From positions 1 through 64,000 of the forward strand of contig DBFCCI010000044.1 of assembly GCA_048380335.1 (NCBI GenBank): a stretch of 64,000 nt of DNA, written 5' to 3'. This document shows positions 7,508-17,313 of this stretch, one piece after another. The stretch's first letter is position 1. Every line of letters starts with the position of its first letter. Under the pieces are notes generated by a model. The model did no database searches. It saw only the letters and a program-made list of their open reading frames with translations, and was not told where the DNA came from. The DNA is from Lachnospira sp900551945 (GTDB lineage Bacteria; Bacillota; Clostridia; Lachnospirales; Lachnospiraceae). The translations under genes and the position numbers were made by a program.

Positions 7508-9364
7508 TTATTCAAGTTCAAATTGTCCTGTGTATAATTGATAATATCTACCTTGTTTAGATATTAATTCGTCATGACTACCTCTTTCTATAATTTCCCC
7601 TTTTTCAAGTACCATAATAGCATTAGAGTTTCTTACAGTTGACAAGCGGTGAGCAATTACAAATACTGTTCTGTTTTGCATAATAGCATCCATACCTTTT
7701 TCAATAAGGCGTTCAGTTCTTGTATCTACTGAACTTGTAGCTTCATCAAGAATAAGCACTGGTGGTCTTGAAACAGCGGCTCTTGCAATTGCAAGAAGTT
7801 GTCGTTGACCTTGTGAAAGATTACTTCCATCAGCATAAAGCATTGTATCATATCCATCGGGAAGTCGTCTAATAAAGGAGTCAGCATTTGCAATGATAGC
7901 AGCATTGCGAACTTCTTCGTCAGTTGCGTCGAGCTTACCATAGCGAATGTTATCAGCGATTGTACCAGTAAAAAGATGTGTATCTTGAATAACCATTGAA
8001 AGGGAACGACGTAAATCCTCTTTTTTAATTTTTTTAATATCAATTCCGTCATAGGTTATAGTACCAGATTGAATTTCATAAAAACGGTTGATAAGGTTGA
8101 CAATAGTAGTTTTTCCAGCACCAGTTGAACCGACAAAGGCAATATTGTGTCCCGGTTTTGCATAAAGTGAAATACCATTTAAAACAGGCTTTTCAGGTAT
8201 ATAACCAAATACTACATTATTAAATCTTACATCGCCTTTTAATTCAACATAGTTTATGTTATTGTTTTCACAAACTTTCCATGCGAGTGTATCAGTAGGA
8301 GTAGTGCTTTCTGAAAGACTTCCGTCTGAATTTTTAACTACATTGCAAAGAGTTACATTTCCTTCGTCAATTTCAGCAGGCTCGTCCATCATGTCAAATA
8401 TTCTTTCTGCACCTGAAAGGGCTGAGAGTAAGAAGTTTACTTGCTGTGTAAATTGGTTAAGTGGCATTGCGCTTTGACGAACGTAGACAAGGTAAGCTGA
8501 AAGGCTTCCGAGGTCGATTAAGCCTCTTATTGCAAGAAGTCCACCAACGCAAGCTGATACAGCATAGTTAAGATATGAAAGACTTACAATAGTAGGTATC
8601 ATCATGCCGGCAAATGTAAGCGCACTTGTTGACTCTTTTCTAAAGCTTTCGTTTAATTCGCAGAATTTTTTAAAGTCGATTTCTTCGTGGTTAAATACTT
8701 TTTCAACTTTTTGACCTTCTGCCATTTCTTGAACGAAGCCATTGATTTTACCAAGTTCTGCTTGTTGTTTGTTAAAGTATTTCTTGCTGTGACTTCCATT
8801 AAATTTTATAAAAAAGAACATTAATATAAGAAATACAACGACAATCATTGAAAGACGTATGCTTAAGACCATCATCATTACAACTGTTCCAAAAAGCATA
8901 ATAAAACTTTGAATAATCATTGCAAAGCTGTTGTTCATAGCTTCTTGAATTGTATCGACATCATTTGTAAAGCGGCTCATAAGCTCGCCATGAGTATGTG
9001 CGTCAAAGTATTTTAAAGGAAGCTTTTGAACGTGAGCAAACAAGTCACTTCGTATCTCATGGATTACTTTTTGTGAAGTCTTAACCATAAGACGATTATA
9101 GAAAAATGTTGATAATGCACCGCATAAATACATAAAACCCATAGCTATAACTGCGTGAACAAGACCTGTCATATCACCCGGTATAATGAACTTATTAATT
9201 ACAGGTTTTAAAAGATAAGTTCCTGCAATATTTGCGCCTGCGCTTATAAATACAAGAACGGCGACAAGTACGAATGACCACTTGTGAAGTCCAAGATATA
9301 CAAGCAGATGTTTAATTGTTTTTTTAGTATCTTTAGGTCGTTTATATCCTACATATTTTGCCAT
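7508..9364 (-). CDS. ABC exporter half-transporter, catalytically standard subunit
   Basis: The 618-residue protein has an N-terminal type IV exporter membrane domain of six helices (about 30-340) and a C-terminal ATPase domain. It has Walker A GSTGAGKT, signature LSQGQRQ, Walker B ILDEATS with the catalytic Glu, and H-loop IAHR. Its ATG overlaps the stop of the upstream partner (TAATG), so translation is coupled. An insert of about 45 residues lies between the two domains. Together the pair would form a heterodimeric drug, lipid or peptide exporter of the BmrCD/LmrCD/TM287-288 type. The substrate is unknown. Confidence 0.93.
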   Translation of the reverse strand: MAKYVGYKRPKDTKKTIKHLLVYLGLHKWSFVLVAVLVFISAGANIAGTYLLKPVINKFIIPGDMTGLVHAVIAMGFMYLCGALSTFFYNRLMVKTSQKVIHEIRSDLFAHVQKLPLKYFDAHTHGELMSRFTNDVDTIQEAMNNSFAMIIQSFIMLFGTVVMMMVLSIRLSMIVVVFLILMFFFIKFNGSHSKKYFNKQQAELGKINGFVQEMAEGQKVEKVFNHEEIDFKKFCELNESFRKESTSALTFAGMMIPTIVSLSYLNYAVSACVGGLLAIRGLIDLGSLSAYLVYVRQSAMPLNQFTQQVNFLLSALSGAERIFDMMDEPAEIDEGNVTLCNVVKNSDGSLSESTTPTDTLAWKVCENNNINYVELKGDVRFNNVVFGYIPEKPVLNGISLYAKPGHNIAFVGSTGAGKTTIVNLINRFYEIQSGTITYDGIDIKKIKKEDLRRSLSMVIQDTHLFTGTIADNIRYGKLDATDEEVRNAAIIANADSFIRRLPDGYDTMLYADGSNLSQGQRQLLAIARAAVSRPPVLILDEATSSVDTRTERLIEKGMDAIMQNRTVFVIAHRLSTVRNSNAIMVLEKGEIIERGSHDELISKQGRYYQLYTGQFELE

Positions 9365-11091
9365 TACAAATCTGCTCCTTCCTTTTGTGATTGATATATT
9401 TCTTGATAAATCTTATTGTTTGCAAGAAGGCTTTCATGTGTGCCAATAGCATTTACACGACCTCTATCAAGTATGATAATCTGGTCAGCATGGCGTACTG
9501 ATGAAATTCGTTGCGCAATAATAATTTTAGTCATGTTAGGTAATTTCCTTGCAAGGCCTTCTCTAATCTTAGCTTCTGTTGCTGTATCAACAGCGCTTGT
9601 TGAGTCATCAAGAATAAGGACTTTAGGCTTCTTTAAAATGGCTCTGGCTATACAAAGTCGTTGCTTTTGTCCACCAGAAACATTTACACCACCTTGTCCC
9701 ATTTCTGTGTTGTACCCGTCAGGTAAACGGTCAATAAATTCATCAACACAGGCAATGTGGCAAGCTTCTTTTATTTCTTCCATAGAAGCATTTTCATCGC
9801 CCCATTTTAAGTTAGATAACATTGTGCCAGAAAATAGAGTGTTTTTTTGAAGAACTACGGCAATAGCATCTCGCAAATGTTTCATTGGATAATTCTTAAC
9901 ATCTACACCATCAATTTTTACAGTGCCTTTGTTAGCATCATAAAGACGAGGGATAAGCTGTACAAGTGATGTTTTGGCAGAACCAGTTTGACCGATAATT
10001 CCGACTGTCTGACCTGCTTTTATGTGAAATGAAACATCAGAAAGTACATATTCTTTTGCATTTTCTTTGTACTTAAACCAAACGTGGTCAAAGTCAATAC
10101 TGCCTTTTTCAACAGCGATATCTTGAGCTAATTCGTCAGTCATGTCAATTTTTTCATCTATAACTTCAATTATTCTTGCACCAGAAGCTAAAGAACGTGT
10201 CATCATTAAGAAGACATTTGACATCATCATAAGGGAATTTAAAATAAGAAGTACATAGCTTAAAAAACCTGTAAGCTCGCCTATCTTTAACTCACCTTTG
10301 TTAATTAAGTAACCGCCAAGAAGTAAGAGTCCTAATATAGTTGAATACATGACAAATTGCATTGCTGGCATATTTAAAACAGCAAGGGTAAATGCTTTTT
10401 GTGACTGGTTTTTAAGGTTGTCGTTTACTTCTTGAAATTTACTATATTCGTAATCGCCTCGAACGTATGACTTTACAACTCGAACTGCTGTAAGGTTTTC
10501 TTGAATTGTTCTATTTACAAGGTCGATTGCTGTCTGCATTTTTGAATAAAGTGGTCTTACGTTGATAATAATAGCTATAAGCATTGTTGCAAGAATTGGT
10601 AAGGCTACTAAAAATACTAGAGCCAATGTCTTGTTGATTGAAAATGCTACTGATGTTGCAAATATCAACATTACTGGGCTTCGTCCAAAAGGACGCATAC
10701 CAGTTGAAACTGCATTTTGTATATTAGTAACGTCACTTGTAAGACGAGTTACTAATGAAGATACGCGAAAATGGTCTATATTTGAAAATGAATATGATTG
10801 TAATTTTTCATATTCGGCTTTTCTTAAATTTGCACCAAGTCCTTGACCTGCAAGGGCAGAGAACTTTGCACTTCCAATTCCAAGTATAAGGGCTAATATG
10901 GCACATATAACCATTTGTACGCCTTTTTTATAAATATACATATCATCGCCTGTGGCTACGCCGATATCTATTAGGTCTGCCATAATCATTGGAACCATAA
11001 GTTCAAGTATGGCTTCAACGGCAATGCAGAGCAGAGCCAGATAGGCGTATTTCTTATATTGTTTCATATAAGAGAATATTCTTCGTAACAT
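9364..11091 (-). CDS. ABC exporter half-transporter with a degenerate ATPase site
   Basis: The 575-residue protein has six membrane helices (about 15-300) and an ATPase domain with Walker A GQTGSAKT and signature VSGGQKQR. Walker B reads ILDDSTSAVD, so the catalytic Glu is Asp, and the H-loop reads IIAQR, so the switch His is Gln. Such asymmetry is the known hallmark of heterodimeric exporters with one degenerate site, so this protein must work with the next gene's product. The ATG follows a GGAGGT site. It is the first gene of the transporter-marR transcript. Confidence 0.93.
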   Translation of the reverse strand: MLRRIFSYMKQYKKYAYLALLCIAVEAILELMVPMIMADLIDIGVATGDDMYIYKKGVQMVICAILALILGIGSAKFSALAGQGLGANLRKAEYEKLQSYSFSNIDHFRVSSLVTRLTSDVTNIQNAVSTGMRPFGRSPVMLIFATSVAFSINKTLALVFLVALPILATMLIAIIINVRPLYSKMQTAIDLVNRTIQENLTAVRVVKSYVRGDYEYSKFQEVNDNLKNQSQKAFTLAVLNMPAMQFVMYSTILGLLLLGGYLINKGELKIGELTGFLSYVLLILNSLMMMSNVFLMMTRSLASGARIIEVIDEKIDMTDELAQDIAVEKGSIDFDHVWFKYKENAKEYVLSDVSFHIKAGQTVGIIGQTGSAKTSLVQLIPRLYDANKGTVKIDGVDVKNYPMKHLRDAIAVVLQKNTLFSGTMLSNLKWGDENASMEEIKEACHIACVDEFIDRLPDGYNTEMGQGGVNVSGGQKQRLCIARAILKKPKVLILDDSTSAVDTATEAKIREGLARKLPNMTKIIIAQRISSVRHADQIIILDRGRVNAIGTHESLLANNKIYQEIYQSQKEGADL

Positions 11092-11182
11092 TTTGCTGCA
11101 CCTCCAATTGTTGTATCTGCAATTATTGTAGAACCAACCATTTAAAATGTCAATAATAAATTTTTATTTTTTTATATTGTGA

Positions 11183-11337
11183 AGATAGCAGTAGTATATA
11201 AATAAACACACACCAGTAAAAGTACAATTGCCTATATTTATATGTCATTATCGAACAAGTATGTTCGCTACTGCCATACAAATATAAACAATTGTTCTTT
11301 TAATGGTGCATTTATTATTCATATACTACTGCTATCT
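11183..11337. repeat. Long-hairpin intergenic element, copy 1
   Basis: The whole 155 nt folds on itself. The outer 17-bp stem is perfect (11183-11199 with 11321-11337). Next come AATAAA with TTTATT, CACCAGTAAAAG with CTTTTAATGGTG, an inner stem TATATTTATATG with CATACAAATATA, and an apical CGAACA-AGTA-TGTTCG hairpin. The interior, but not the outer stem sequence, is shared with 17621-17783. No ORF lies inside. It sits in a divergent promoter region. Confidence 0.8.
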
Positions 11338-11669
11338 GACGGAAGTTTTTTTAGATGAAAAATATAAGAGTGGGGAGTGGTGGGGATAGAATTTAGAAAT
11401 CTGACCATAAAAAATATTGTAGAATTGAACTTTTACATATTGTTAATACATTGCTATACTAAATACTGCAAACCGTTATAATTTGACTTGTTGTTATGTT
11501 TAATATAGAAATAGTAGTGTTATATTGTAAGCTTTCAACTTTTTATTGTAAGAAGCAATAATTGGGGTGGATTGTTTGTAGCAGTTAGGAGTGCTATTTT
11601 GTATTGAATATAATAGCAAGTTGAATTATAGAGTTTATATTTAGTTTTAAATAGAAATGAGGAATGTTT
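11338..11669. other. Upstream region of the ECF S-component gene
   Basis: About 330 bp, AT-rich, with no ORF. TTAATACATTGCTATACT near 11440-11458 contains a TATACT -10-like box. I see no recognisable TPP, folate, riboflavin or other riboswitch core, so the sequence does not reveal the vitamin substrate of the following transporter. Confidence 0.35.
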
Positions 11670-12182
11670 ATGAGAAATGTAACACAAAAATTATGTATAT
11701 CAGCAGTACTTATGGCGCTTGTTTGTATTGCTACTTTGTTTTTTAAAGTGCCTATACCATTGGGGTATGCACATTTGGGAAATGCTTTTATATTTTTAGC
11801 GGCGTTTTTATTAGACAATCCAGAGGCTTTAATAGTAGCAGGAGTTGGTTCTGCTATGGCTGACCTTTTAGGTGGTTATACGGAGTGGATAATTCCTACA
11901 CTTATAATTAAGTGTATTATGGGATTTGTTATATCATTTATTATGCACAGAGGTAATAGTACTAATGTTGTTAGTGTTAAATCAATAGCGGGTGTGCTTG
12001 CAGGTTCTGTTGTTATGGTTATTGGTTATTTTGTAGCAGGCAGTATTATCTATGGAAGCATAGTGGCAGGAGCAGCACAGATACCGGGACTTGTTTCAGA
12101 AGCTATTGTTGGTATAGTACTATTTTATTTGTTAGCATTTTCACTTGAAAAGACAGGAGTACTCCGTAGTATTGCGGATTAA
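11670..12182 (+). CDS. ECF transporter S component (substrate-binding membrane subunit)
   Basis: About 170 residues with five or six hydrophobic helices. The N-terminus (VTQKLCISAVLMALVCIAT) and the AGVGSAMADLLGGYTEW and TLIIKCIMGFV segments are typical of the small S components that bind vitamins or related substrates for the energy-coupling ATPase module. The frame has an ATG at 11664, but the ATGAGG ribosome site at 11657-11662 is spaced correctly only for ATG 11670. No EcfA or EcfT genes are nearby, as usual for group II ECF transporters. The substrate cannot be predicted. Confidence 0.8.
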   Translation: MRNVTQKLCISAVLMALVCIATLFFKVPIPLGYAHLGNAFIFLAAFLLDNPEALIVAGVGSAMADLLGGYTEWIIPTLIIKCIMGFVISFIMHRGNSTNVVSVKSIAGVLAGSVVMVIGYFVAGSIIYGSIVAGAAQIPGLVSEAIVGIVLFYLLAFSLEKTGVLRSIAD

Positions 12183-12289
12183 TATAAGCTTTAATAATAT
12201 TATTAGAAAATCAGGTTGCAAATATCTATTCGATTTATACGAACAATGAGTCAAAGTTTGCATTTGTACAATACTTTGATAATATATAA

Positions 12290-12345
12290 AATACCGTTGT
12301 GATAAGTAATTTAAGTTTACTTATTGTGGCGGTATTTTTTGCTTT
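12290..12345 (+). terminator. Rho-independent terminator of the S-component gene
   Basis: AAATACCG...TAAGTAA pairs with TTACTTA...CGGTATTT, followed by TTTT. Confidence 0.8.
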
Positions 12346-12472
12346 TTGAGAAAATTTATTATATAATTAAACTAGTATAAAAGGGCAGTATTTTGAATTT
12401 TTGTAGCTTATATTTTTATATATTAAAATACAAAAATTCAGACAAAATATGTAATGAATTGGAGAAATTTTT

Positions 12473-14542
12473 ATGGAAGAAATTTTACAACCAACAGACC
12501 ATATAAGTGGTTTTGATATACGACCAGGATACTATCTTATGAATGGGGCGACACAAGTTAGGGGTGGTGTTAATTTTACAATACATTCTTTTTATGCAAC
12601 ATCAGTTACATTGCTTTTATTTAAAAGGCAACAGCAAGAGCCTTATGCGCAAATACCATTTCCACAACAATACAAGATAGGTAACACTTATTCTATGATT
12701 GTATTTGGACTTGATATTACTGAATTTGAATACGCATATTCGATTGATGGGCCGTATGATAAGAGCAAGGGTATCATTTTTAATAAGGACAAATATATCC
12801 TTGACCCTTATGCAAAAGCTGTTACAGGGCAAAGTGTGTGGGGTGAGAAGCTAAAGGGGGAGAATTGTTATAAAGCTAGGGTTGTTGATACGTCTTACGA
12901 TTGGTCAACATTCCACAATCCATATCACAAGTTTGAAGACCTTGTAATATATGAAATGCACGTCAGAGGATTTACAAAGGATAGTTCATCAAAAGTAGAG
13001 TTTCCGGGAACATTTCAAGGTATCAAAGAAAAGATACCTTATCTTATTGAACTTGGTGTAAATGCTGTTGAGTTAATGCCTGTGTTTGAATTTGACGAGC
13101 TTGGTGGCAGTAGGGAGTATGAGGGCGAGAAACTTCTTGATTATTGGGGGTATAATACGGTGTGCTTTTTTGCGCCTAATACAAGCTATACATCAGCAAT
13201 TGAGTACAATCATGAGGGAACAGAGCTTAAAGACCTTATAAAAGAGCTTAATTTACATGGCATAGAAGTAATACTTGACGTTGTATTTAATCATACAGCG
13301 GAAGGTGATGAGAGAGGTCCATTTTTCTCATTTAAGGGAATTGATAATAACATTTACTATATGCTTACATCCGATGGGAAGTACTATAATTTTAGTGGGT
13401 GTGGAAATGTGCTTAACTGTAATCACCCTATTGTGCAGAAGTTTATTCTTGATTGTTTGAGATACTGGGTTATTGAATATAGAGTTGATGGTTTTAGATT
13501 TGACCTTGCGTCTATTCTTGGAAGAAATGAAGATGGCTCACCTATGGAAAAACCACCGCTTTTGGAGAGTCTTGCATTTGACCCAATATTAGGAAAGGTT
13601 AAGTTGATTGCAGAAGCTTGGGACGCAGGTGGCCTTTATCAAGTTGGAACATTTCCTGCTTGGAACAGGTGGGCTGAGTGGAATGGCAGATACCGAGATG
13701 ATTTAAGAAAGTTTTTAAAGGGTGATGGTGGTCTTGCAAGGGCAGCAGTCCAAAGAATTGCAGGTTCAAGGGATATTTATGACCCACAAGTTAGGGGAAA
13801 TGGTGCATCTGTTAATTTTTTAACGTGCCATGACGGTTTTACGTTGTATGACATTTATTCTTATAATGTAAAGCATAACGAAAAAAATGGCTGGAATAAT
13901 ACAGATGGCTCTGACGATAATAACAGTTGGAATTGTGGTGTTGAGGGTGAAACGGATAATCCAGACATCTTAAGGCTTAGAAAACGTATGTGTAAAAATG
14001 CTTTTGCAACACTTATGTGTAGTAGGGGTGCAGCTTTGTTTTTAGCTGGAGATGAATTTTGTAATACGCAGTTCGGTAATAATAACGGATACTGTCAAGA
14101 TAATAAGATTTCTTGGCTTGACTGGAATTTGCTTAAAGAAAATTCAGATATGTTTGATTTTTGTAAATATATGATTAAATTTAGAAAATATCATAAAGTA
14201 ATTACTAGAAGTATGAAGCAAGCATGGTGTGGTTTCCCAGACGTAAGTTTTCATTCGTGCAAATCTTGGAATGGTGAATATGACAATGATACAAGAGTTA
14301 TTGGTGTTATGTATGCAGGAAGAACTCTTGATGATAAGAAAGAAGATATTGTATATATTGGAATTAATGCGTACTGGGAGAATATAGAAGTAGAGTTACC
14401 AAAGCTTCCAGATAATCTTACATGGAAGTTATGTGTAGATACATTTAGTGAACAGTGTATAGCTCTTGATAGAGTACTTGAAAGTGATTATATAACACTT
14501 GGAGGAAGAAGTGTTATTGTGTTGGAGGCAGTAGAAAAGTAA
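12473..14542 (+). CDS. glgX: Glycogen debranching enzyme / isoamylase-type GH13 alpha-glucanase
   Basis: The 689-residue protein has an N-terminal CBM48-like domain (about 15-130) followed by the GH13 (beta/alpha)8 barrel. Visible signatures are VILDVVFNHTAEG, VDGFRFDLAS with the nucleophile Asp (about 343), LIAEAWDA with the acid Glu (about 380) and FLTCHDGFTLYD with the third acid (about 452). The overall pattern is GlgX/isoamylase, hydrolysing alpha-1,6 branches of glycogen or limit dextrins. No signal peptide, so cytosolic. The GGAGA site is well placed. It stands alone, with its own terminator and no other glg genes nearby. Pullulanase-like specificity cannot be excluded. Confidence 0.9.
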   Translation: MEEILQPTDHISGFDIRPGYYLMNGATQVRGGVNFTIHSFYATSVTLLLFKRQQQEPYAQIPFPQQYKIGNTYSMIVFGLDITEFEYAYSIDGPYDKSKGIIFNKDKYILDPYAKAVTGQSVWGEKLKGENCYKARVVDTSYDWSTFHNPYHKFEDLVIYEMHVRGFTKDSSSKVEFPGTFQGIKEKIPYLIELGVNAVELMPVFEFDELGGSREYEGEKLLDYWGYNTVCFFAPNTSYTSAIEYNHEGTELKDLIKELNLHGIEVILDVVFNHTAEGDERGPFFSFKGIDNNIYYMLTSDGKYYNFSGCGNVLNCNHPIVQKFILDCLRYWVIEYRVDGFRFDLASILGRNEDGSPMEKPPLLESLAFDPILGKVKLIAEAWDAGGLYQVGTFPAWNRWAEWNGRYRDDLRKFLKGDGGLARAAVQRIAGSRDIYDPQVRGNGASVNFLTCHDGFTLYDIYSYNVKHNEKNGWNNTDGSDDNNSWNCGVEGETDNPDILRLRKRMCKNAFATLMCSRGAALFLAGDEFCNTQFGNNNGYCQDNKISWLDWNLLKENSDMFDFCKYMIKFRKYHKVITRSMKQAWCGFPDVSFHSCKSWNGEYDNDTRVIGVMYAGRTLDDKKEDIVYIGINAYWENIEVELPKLPDNLTWKLCVDTFSEQCIALDRVLESDYITLGGRSVIVLEAVEK

Positions 14543-14548
14543 TTTTAA

Positions 14549-14605
14549 AATTTATAGTTTATGGTAAAAACTTAGAGTTAATAAGTAGTTGCCATAAACT
14601 ATAAA
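14549..14605. terminator. Terminator hairpin after glgX
   Basis: TTTATAGTTTATGG pairs with CCATAAACTATAAA. AT-rich on both flanks, so it may act in both directions. Confidence 0.65.
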
Positions 14606-14745
14606 ATATATTGATTTAATTTATTTCAAAATTTATGTTAAAAAATAGAATATAATATTTATGCAAATAACTAGACAAAACCTATGCTTGTACGAAACTT
14701 GGGAAATGGTATGCTAACTTTAGAAATTTGCAGAGTGTGTTTCTA

Positions 14746-15549
14746 TTATTTTATTACAACTGCCTGATAAAAATACATCTTGTAATAATAAGAAAATTCT
14801 TCAATACTTCTTTCTATAATTCCATATGTTGGGTCGGCTAAGGTTACTGTGTTAGTTGTAAGGTCAAAGCCTGTAAGAACTGTACAGTGTTCGTTAGTTG
14901 GCCATGAAAATGTCTGACCATTTCCAATGTCAATATCTATATAAGAAACTTCTGCGTCATAATTAAAGCAAGTCCATACAATAACTGGGTGACCTTTTGT
15001 AAGTTCGTTAAAAAGTGTATTAACAGAAGAATAACTTAGTGATTGTGCGGTTAAATTTGAATTGTTATCATGCAAAAAATTATTGGCAGCAGTAATTATA
15101 GCTGGTGAAAAACAGCCACTTCCATGCTCTGACCAGGGAGAACCATAAAAATAATTAATATAACAGCCCGGTTCAAGATAGTCCTTCATAGGTAAATAAT
15201 TAGTAGCCATATATTCTTTATCAATATTAAAACCATAAAATCTAAGTACTTCTGTAAGGGAAGTTATTTCACAACCAGTAGGAAGTTCTGGATATTGGCT
15301 TATATATGGGACTTCAATTGAATATTTATTTGGAAGTGTTATTTCACTGTCTTGTGAGAGTGTATAATTATTATTTGCTGATTTGATAAGTTCGGGGTCA
15401 ACATAAGTAGTTTCTTCTGTATTAGTAACTTCAACTGTAACATTATTAGTGCTAGCTGTATTACTATTAATCTGAAAATGACCAAATAATATGATACAGC
15501 AGACAGTTATAAAAATAAGTGAAAAAATTTTTTTATTAGAACTGTTCAT
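14746..15549 (-). CDS. Secreted or membrane-anchored C39-like cysteine peptidase family protein
   Basis: The 267-residue protein starts at ATG 15549, which has an AAAGGA site; the frame stays open to 15603 without one. The N-terminus has a single hydrophobic segment (IFSLIFITVCCIILFG) after a positively charged start, a signal peptide or anchor. The catalytic triad of Peptidase_C39_2 proteins is visible: Cys in LPTGCEITSL (about 92), His in NEHCTVLTGFD (about 219) and Asp in LADPTYG (about 238). The preceding IEVPYISQYPELPTGCE is the family's usual opening. It probably acts at the cell surface. The substrate is unknown. Confidence 0.85.
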   Translation of the reverse strand: MNSSNKKIFSLIFITVCCIILFGHFQINSNTASTNNVTVEVTNTEETTYVDPELIKSANNNYTLSQDSEITLPNKYSIEVPYISQYPELPTGCEITSLTEVLRFYGFNIDKEYMATNYLPMKDYLEPGCYINYFYGSPWSEHGSGCFSPAIITAANNFLHDNNSNLTAQSLSYSSVNTLFNELTKGHPVIVWTCFNYDAEVSYIDIDIGNGQTFSWPTNEHCTVLTGFDLTTNTVTLADPTYGIIERSIEEFSYYYKMYFYQAVVIK

Positions 15550-15879
15550 AAGTAATCCTTTCGTACTCAATAAAAAGAAAAATGTTGTATTATTAAAAAA
15601 CAATAATTGCTTTTTATGGTAAGTAAGTTATAAAACAAATTGTGAATATCTGATTTATATACAAAATTATCAATAAATAATTATATATTAGAATAATATT
15701 AATAGTGAAATTTATCACAAACAAATAATATATTTTGAATTATATATGTTTTTAGGATTGATTGCAATGGATATAATGTGTTATTATAGATAAGTATGGT
15801 CTGAGATTAAATAATCACAAATACATACGAATACACGTTTATAGATGCTGTTAATATGACAGTGGAATGGAGGTTTACT
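15550..15879. other. Divergent intergenic region between the C39-like gene and purA
   Basis: About 330 bp, very AT-rich, with no ORF. It contains one copy of the ATTGTGAATATCTGATTT dispersed motif at 15639-15656. No purine riboswitch core is recognisable. Confidence 0.4.
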
Positions 15880-17175
15880 ATGGTAAAAGCTATCGTTGGC
15901 GCTAACTGGGGTGATGAAGGTAAGGGTAAGATTACTGATATGCTTGCTGAGGAGTCTGACATAATTGTAAGATTTCAGGGAGGAAGTAATGCAGGTCATA
16001 CTATAATTAATGACTATGGAAAGTTTGCACTTCATCTTCTTCCATCAGGCGTTTTTTATAATCATACAACAAGTGTTATTGGAAATGGTGTTGCACTTAA
16101 CATTCCTTATCTTGTTAAGGAATTAAAGAGTCTTACAGATAGAAATGTTCCAATGCCTAAGATTTTAGTATCAGATAGAGCACAGATACTTATGCCTTAT
16201 CATGTTGCTTTTGATACTTATGAAGAAGCAAGACTTGCAGGTAAGTCATTTGGTTCAACAAAGTCTGGTATTGCACCATTTTATTCAGATAAATATGCTA
16301 AGATTGGTTTCCAAGTATGCGAACTTTTTGGAGATGAGCAGGAATTAAAGGATAAGATTAAGAATGTTGTTACAATAAAGAATGTAATGCTTGAACATCT
16401 TTATCATCAGCCACTTCTTAACGAAGATGAGATATTTAACACACTTATGGAATATAAGGAAATGGTTAAGCCTTATGTTACAGATACATCTAAGTTCTTA
16501 CATGACGCACTTAAAGATGGAAAGAAAATTCTTCTTGAAGGTCAGTTAGGTTCATTAAAAGACCCAGACCACGGAATTTATCCAATGGTTACATCATCAT
16601 CAACTCTTGCTCCTTATGGTGCAATTGGTGCTGGTATTCCAGCAAGTTCAATTCAAGAAGTTGTAACAGTTGTTAAGGCTTACTCATCAGCAGTAGGTGC
16701 AGGTGCATTTGTTAGTGAAATTTTTGGTGAAGAAGCTGACGAACTTAGAAAACGTGGTGGAGATGGCGGAGAATTTGGTGCTACAACAGGCCGTCCAAGA
16801 AGAATGGGTTGGTTTGATGCCGTTGCAACACGTTATGGTGTTAAAATGCAGGGAACAACAGAAGTTGCTCTTACTGTAATTGACGTATTAGGATATCTTG
16901 ATGAAATTCCAATGTGCGTTGGATATGAAATTGATGGAAAAGTAACAAAGGATTTCCCTACAACTCCACAGCTTGAAAAGGCTAAGCCTGTACTTAAGAC
17001 AATGCCAGGTTGGAAGTCTGATATTAGAGGTATTACTAAGTATGAAGACCTTCCAGTTGAATGTAGAAATTATATAGAAGCAATTGAGCAGGAAATTGAA
17101 GCTCCTATCACTATGGTTTCTAATGGACCAGGAAGACATGAAATTATTCACAGAAAGAGTTCATTTTCAAAGTAA
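15880..17175 (+). CDS. purA: Adenylosuccinate synthase
   Basis: The enzyme joins IMP and aspartate with GTP to make adenylosuccinate, the first committed step to AMP. The N-terminus GANWGDEGKGK (8-17) is the phosphate-binding loop, NAGHT carries catalytic H40, and DHGIYPMVTSSST and TTGRPRRMGWFDA are family signatures. The 431 residues match the normal length. The open frame extends 24 nt further upstream, but ATG 15880 follows GGAATGGAGG and aligns with the family start. It has its own terminator. Confidence 0.97.
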   Translation: MVKAIVGANWGDEGKGKITDMLAEESDIIVRFQGGSNAGHTIINDYGKFALHLLPSGVFYNHTTSVIGNGVALNIPYLVKELKSLTDRNVPMPKILVSDRAQILMPYHVAFDTYEEARLAGKSFGSTKSGIAPFYSDKYAKIGFQVCELFGDEQELKDKIKNVVTIKNVMLEHLYHQPLLNEDEIFNTLMEYKEMVKPYVTDTSKFLHDALKDGKKILLEGQLGSLKDPDHGIYPMVTSSSTLAPYGAIGAGIPASSIQEVVTVVKAYSSAVGAGAFVSEIFGEEADELRKRGGDGGEFGATTGRPRRMGWFDAVATRYGVKMQGTTEVALTVIDVLGYLDEIPMCVGYEIDGKVTKDFPTTPQLEKAKPVLKTMPGWKSDIRGITKYEDLPVECRNYIEAIEQEIEAPITMVSNGPGRHEIIHRKSSFSK

Positions 17176-17233
17176 TTTATGTGAATAATGGAATAGTTTT
17201 TAATAAATTAAATATGTTTAATTAGATTTTATA

Positions 17234-17277
17234 TAAGGTTATCACATTAAATGCAATTATTGTGATAGCCTTATTTT
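17234..17277 (+). terminator. Terminator of purA
   Basis: AAGGTTATCACA pairs with TGTGATAGCCTT, followed by ATTTTAT. Confidence 0.75.
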
Positions 17278-17313
17278 ATGTAGAGCTTGTCATTATATTA
17301 ACATTTGTTTGGT

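Noticed and set aside
15604..15879. Purine riboswitch ahead of purA (and likewise ahead of guaB)
   Set aside because: Neither leader contains the conserved purine-aptamer loops. Only AT-rich sequence is seen.
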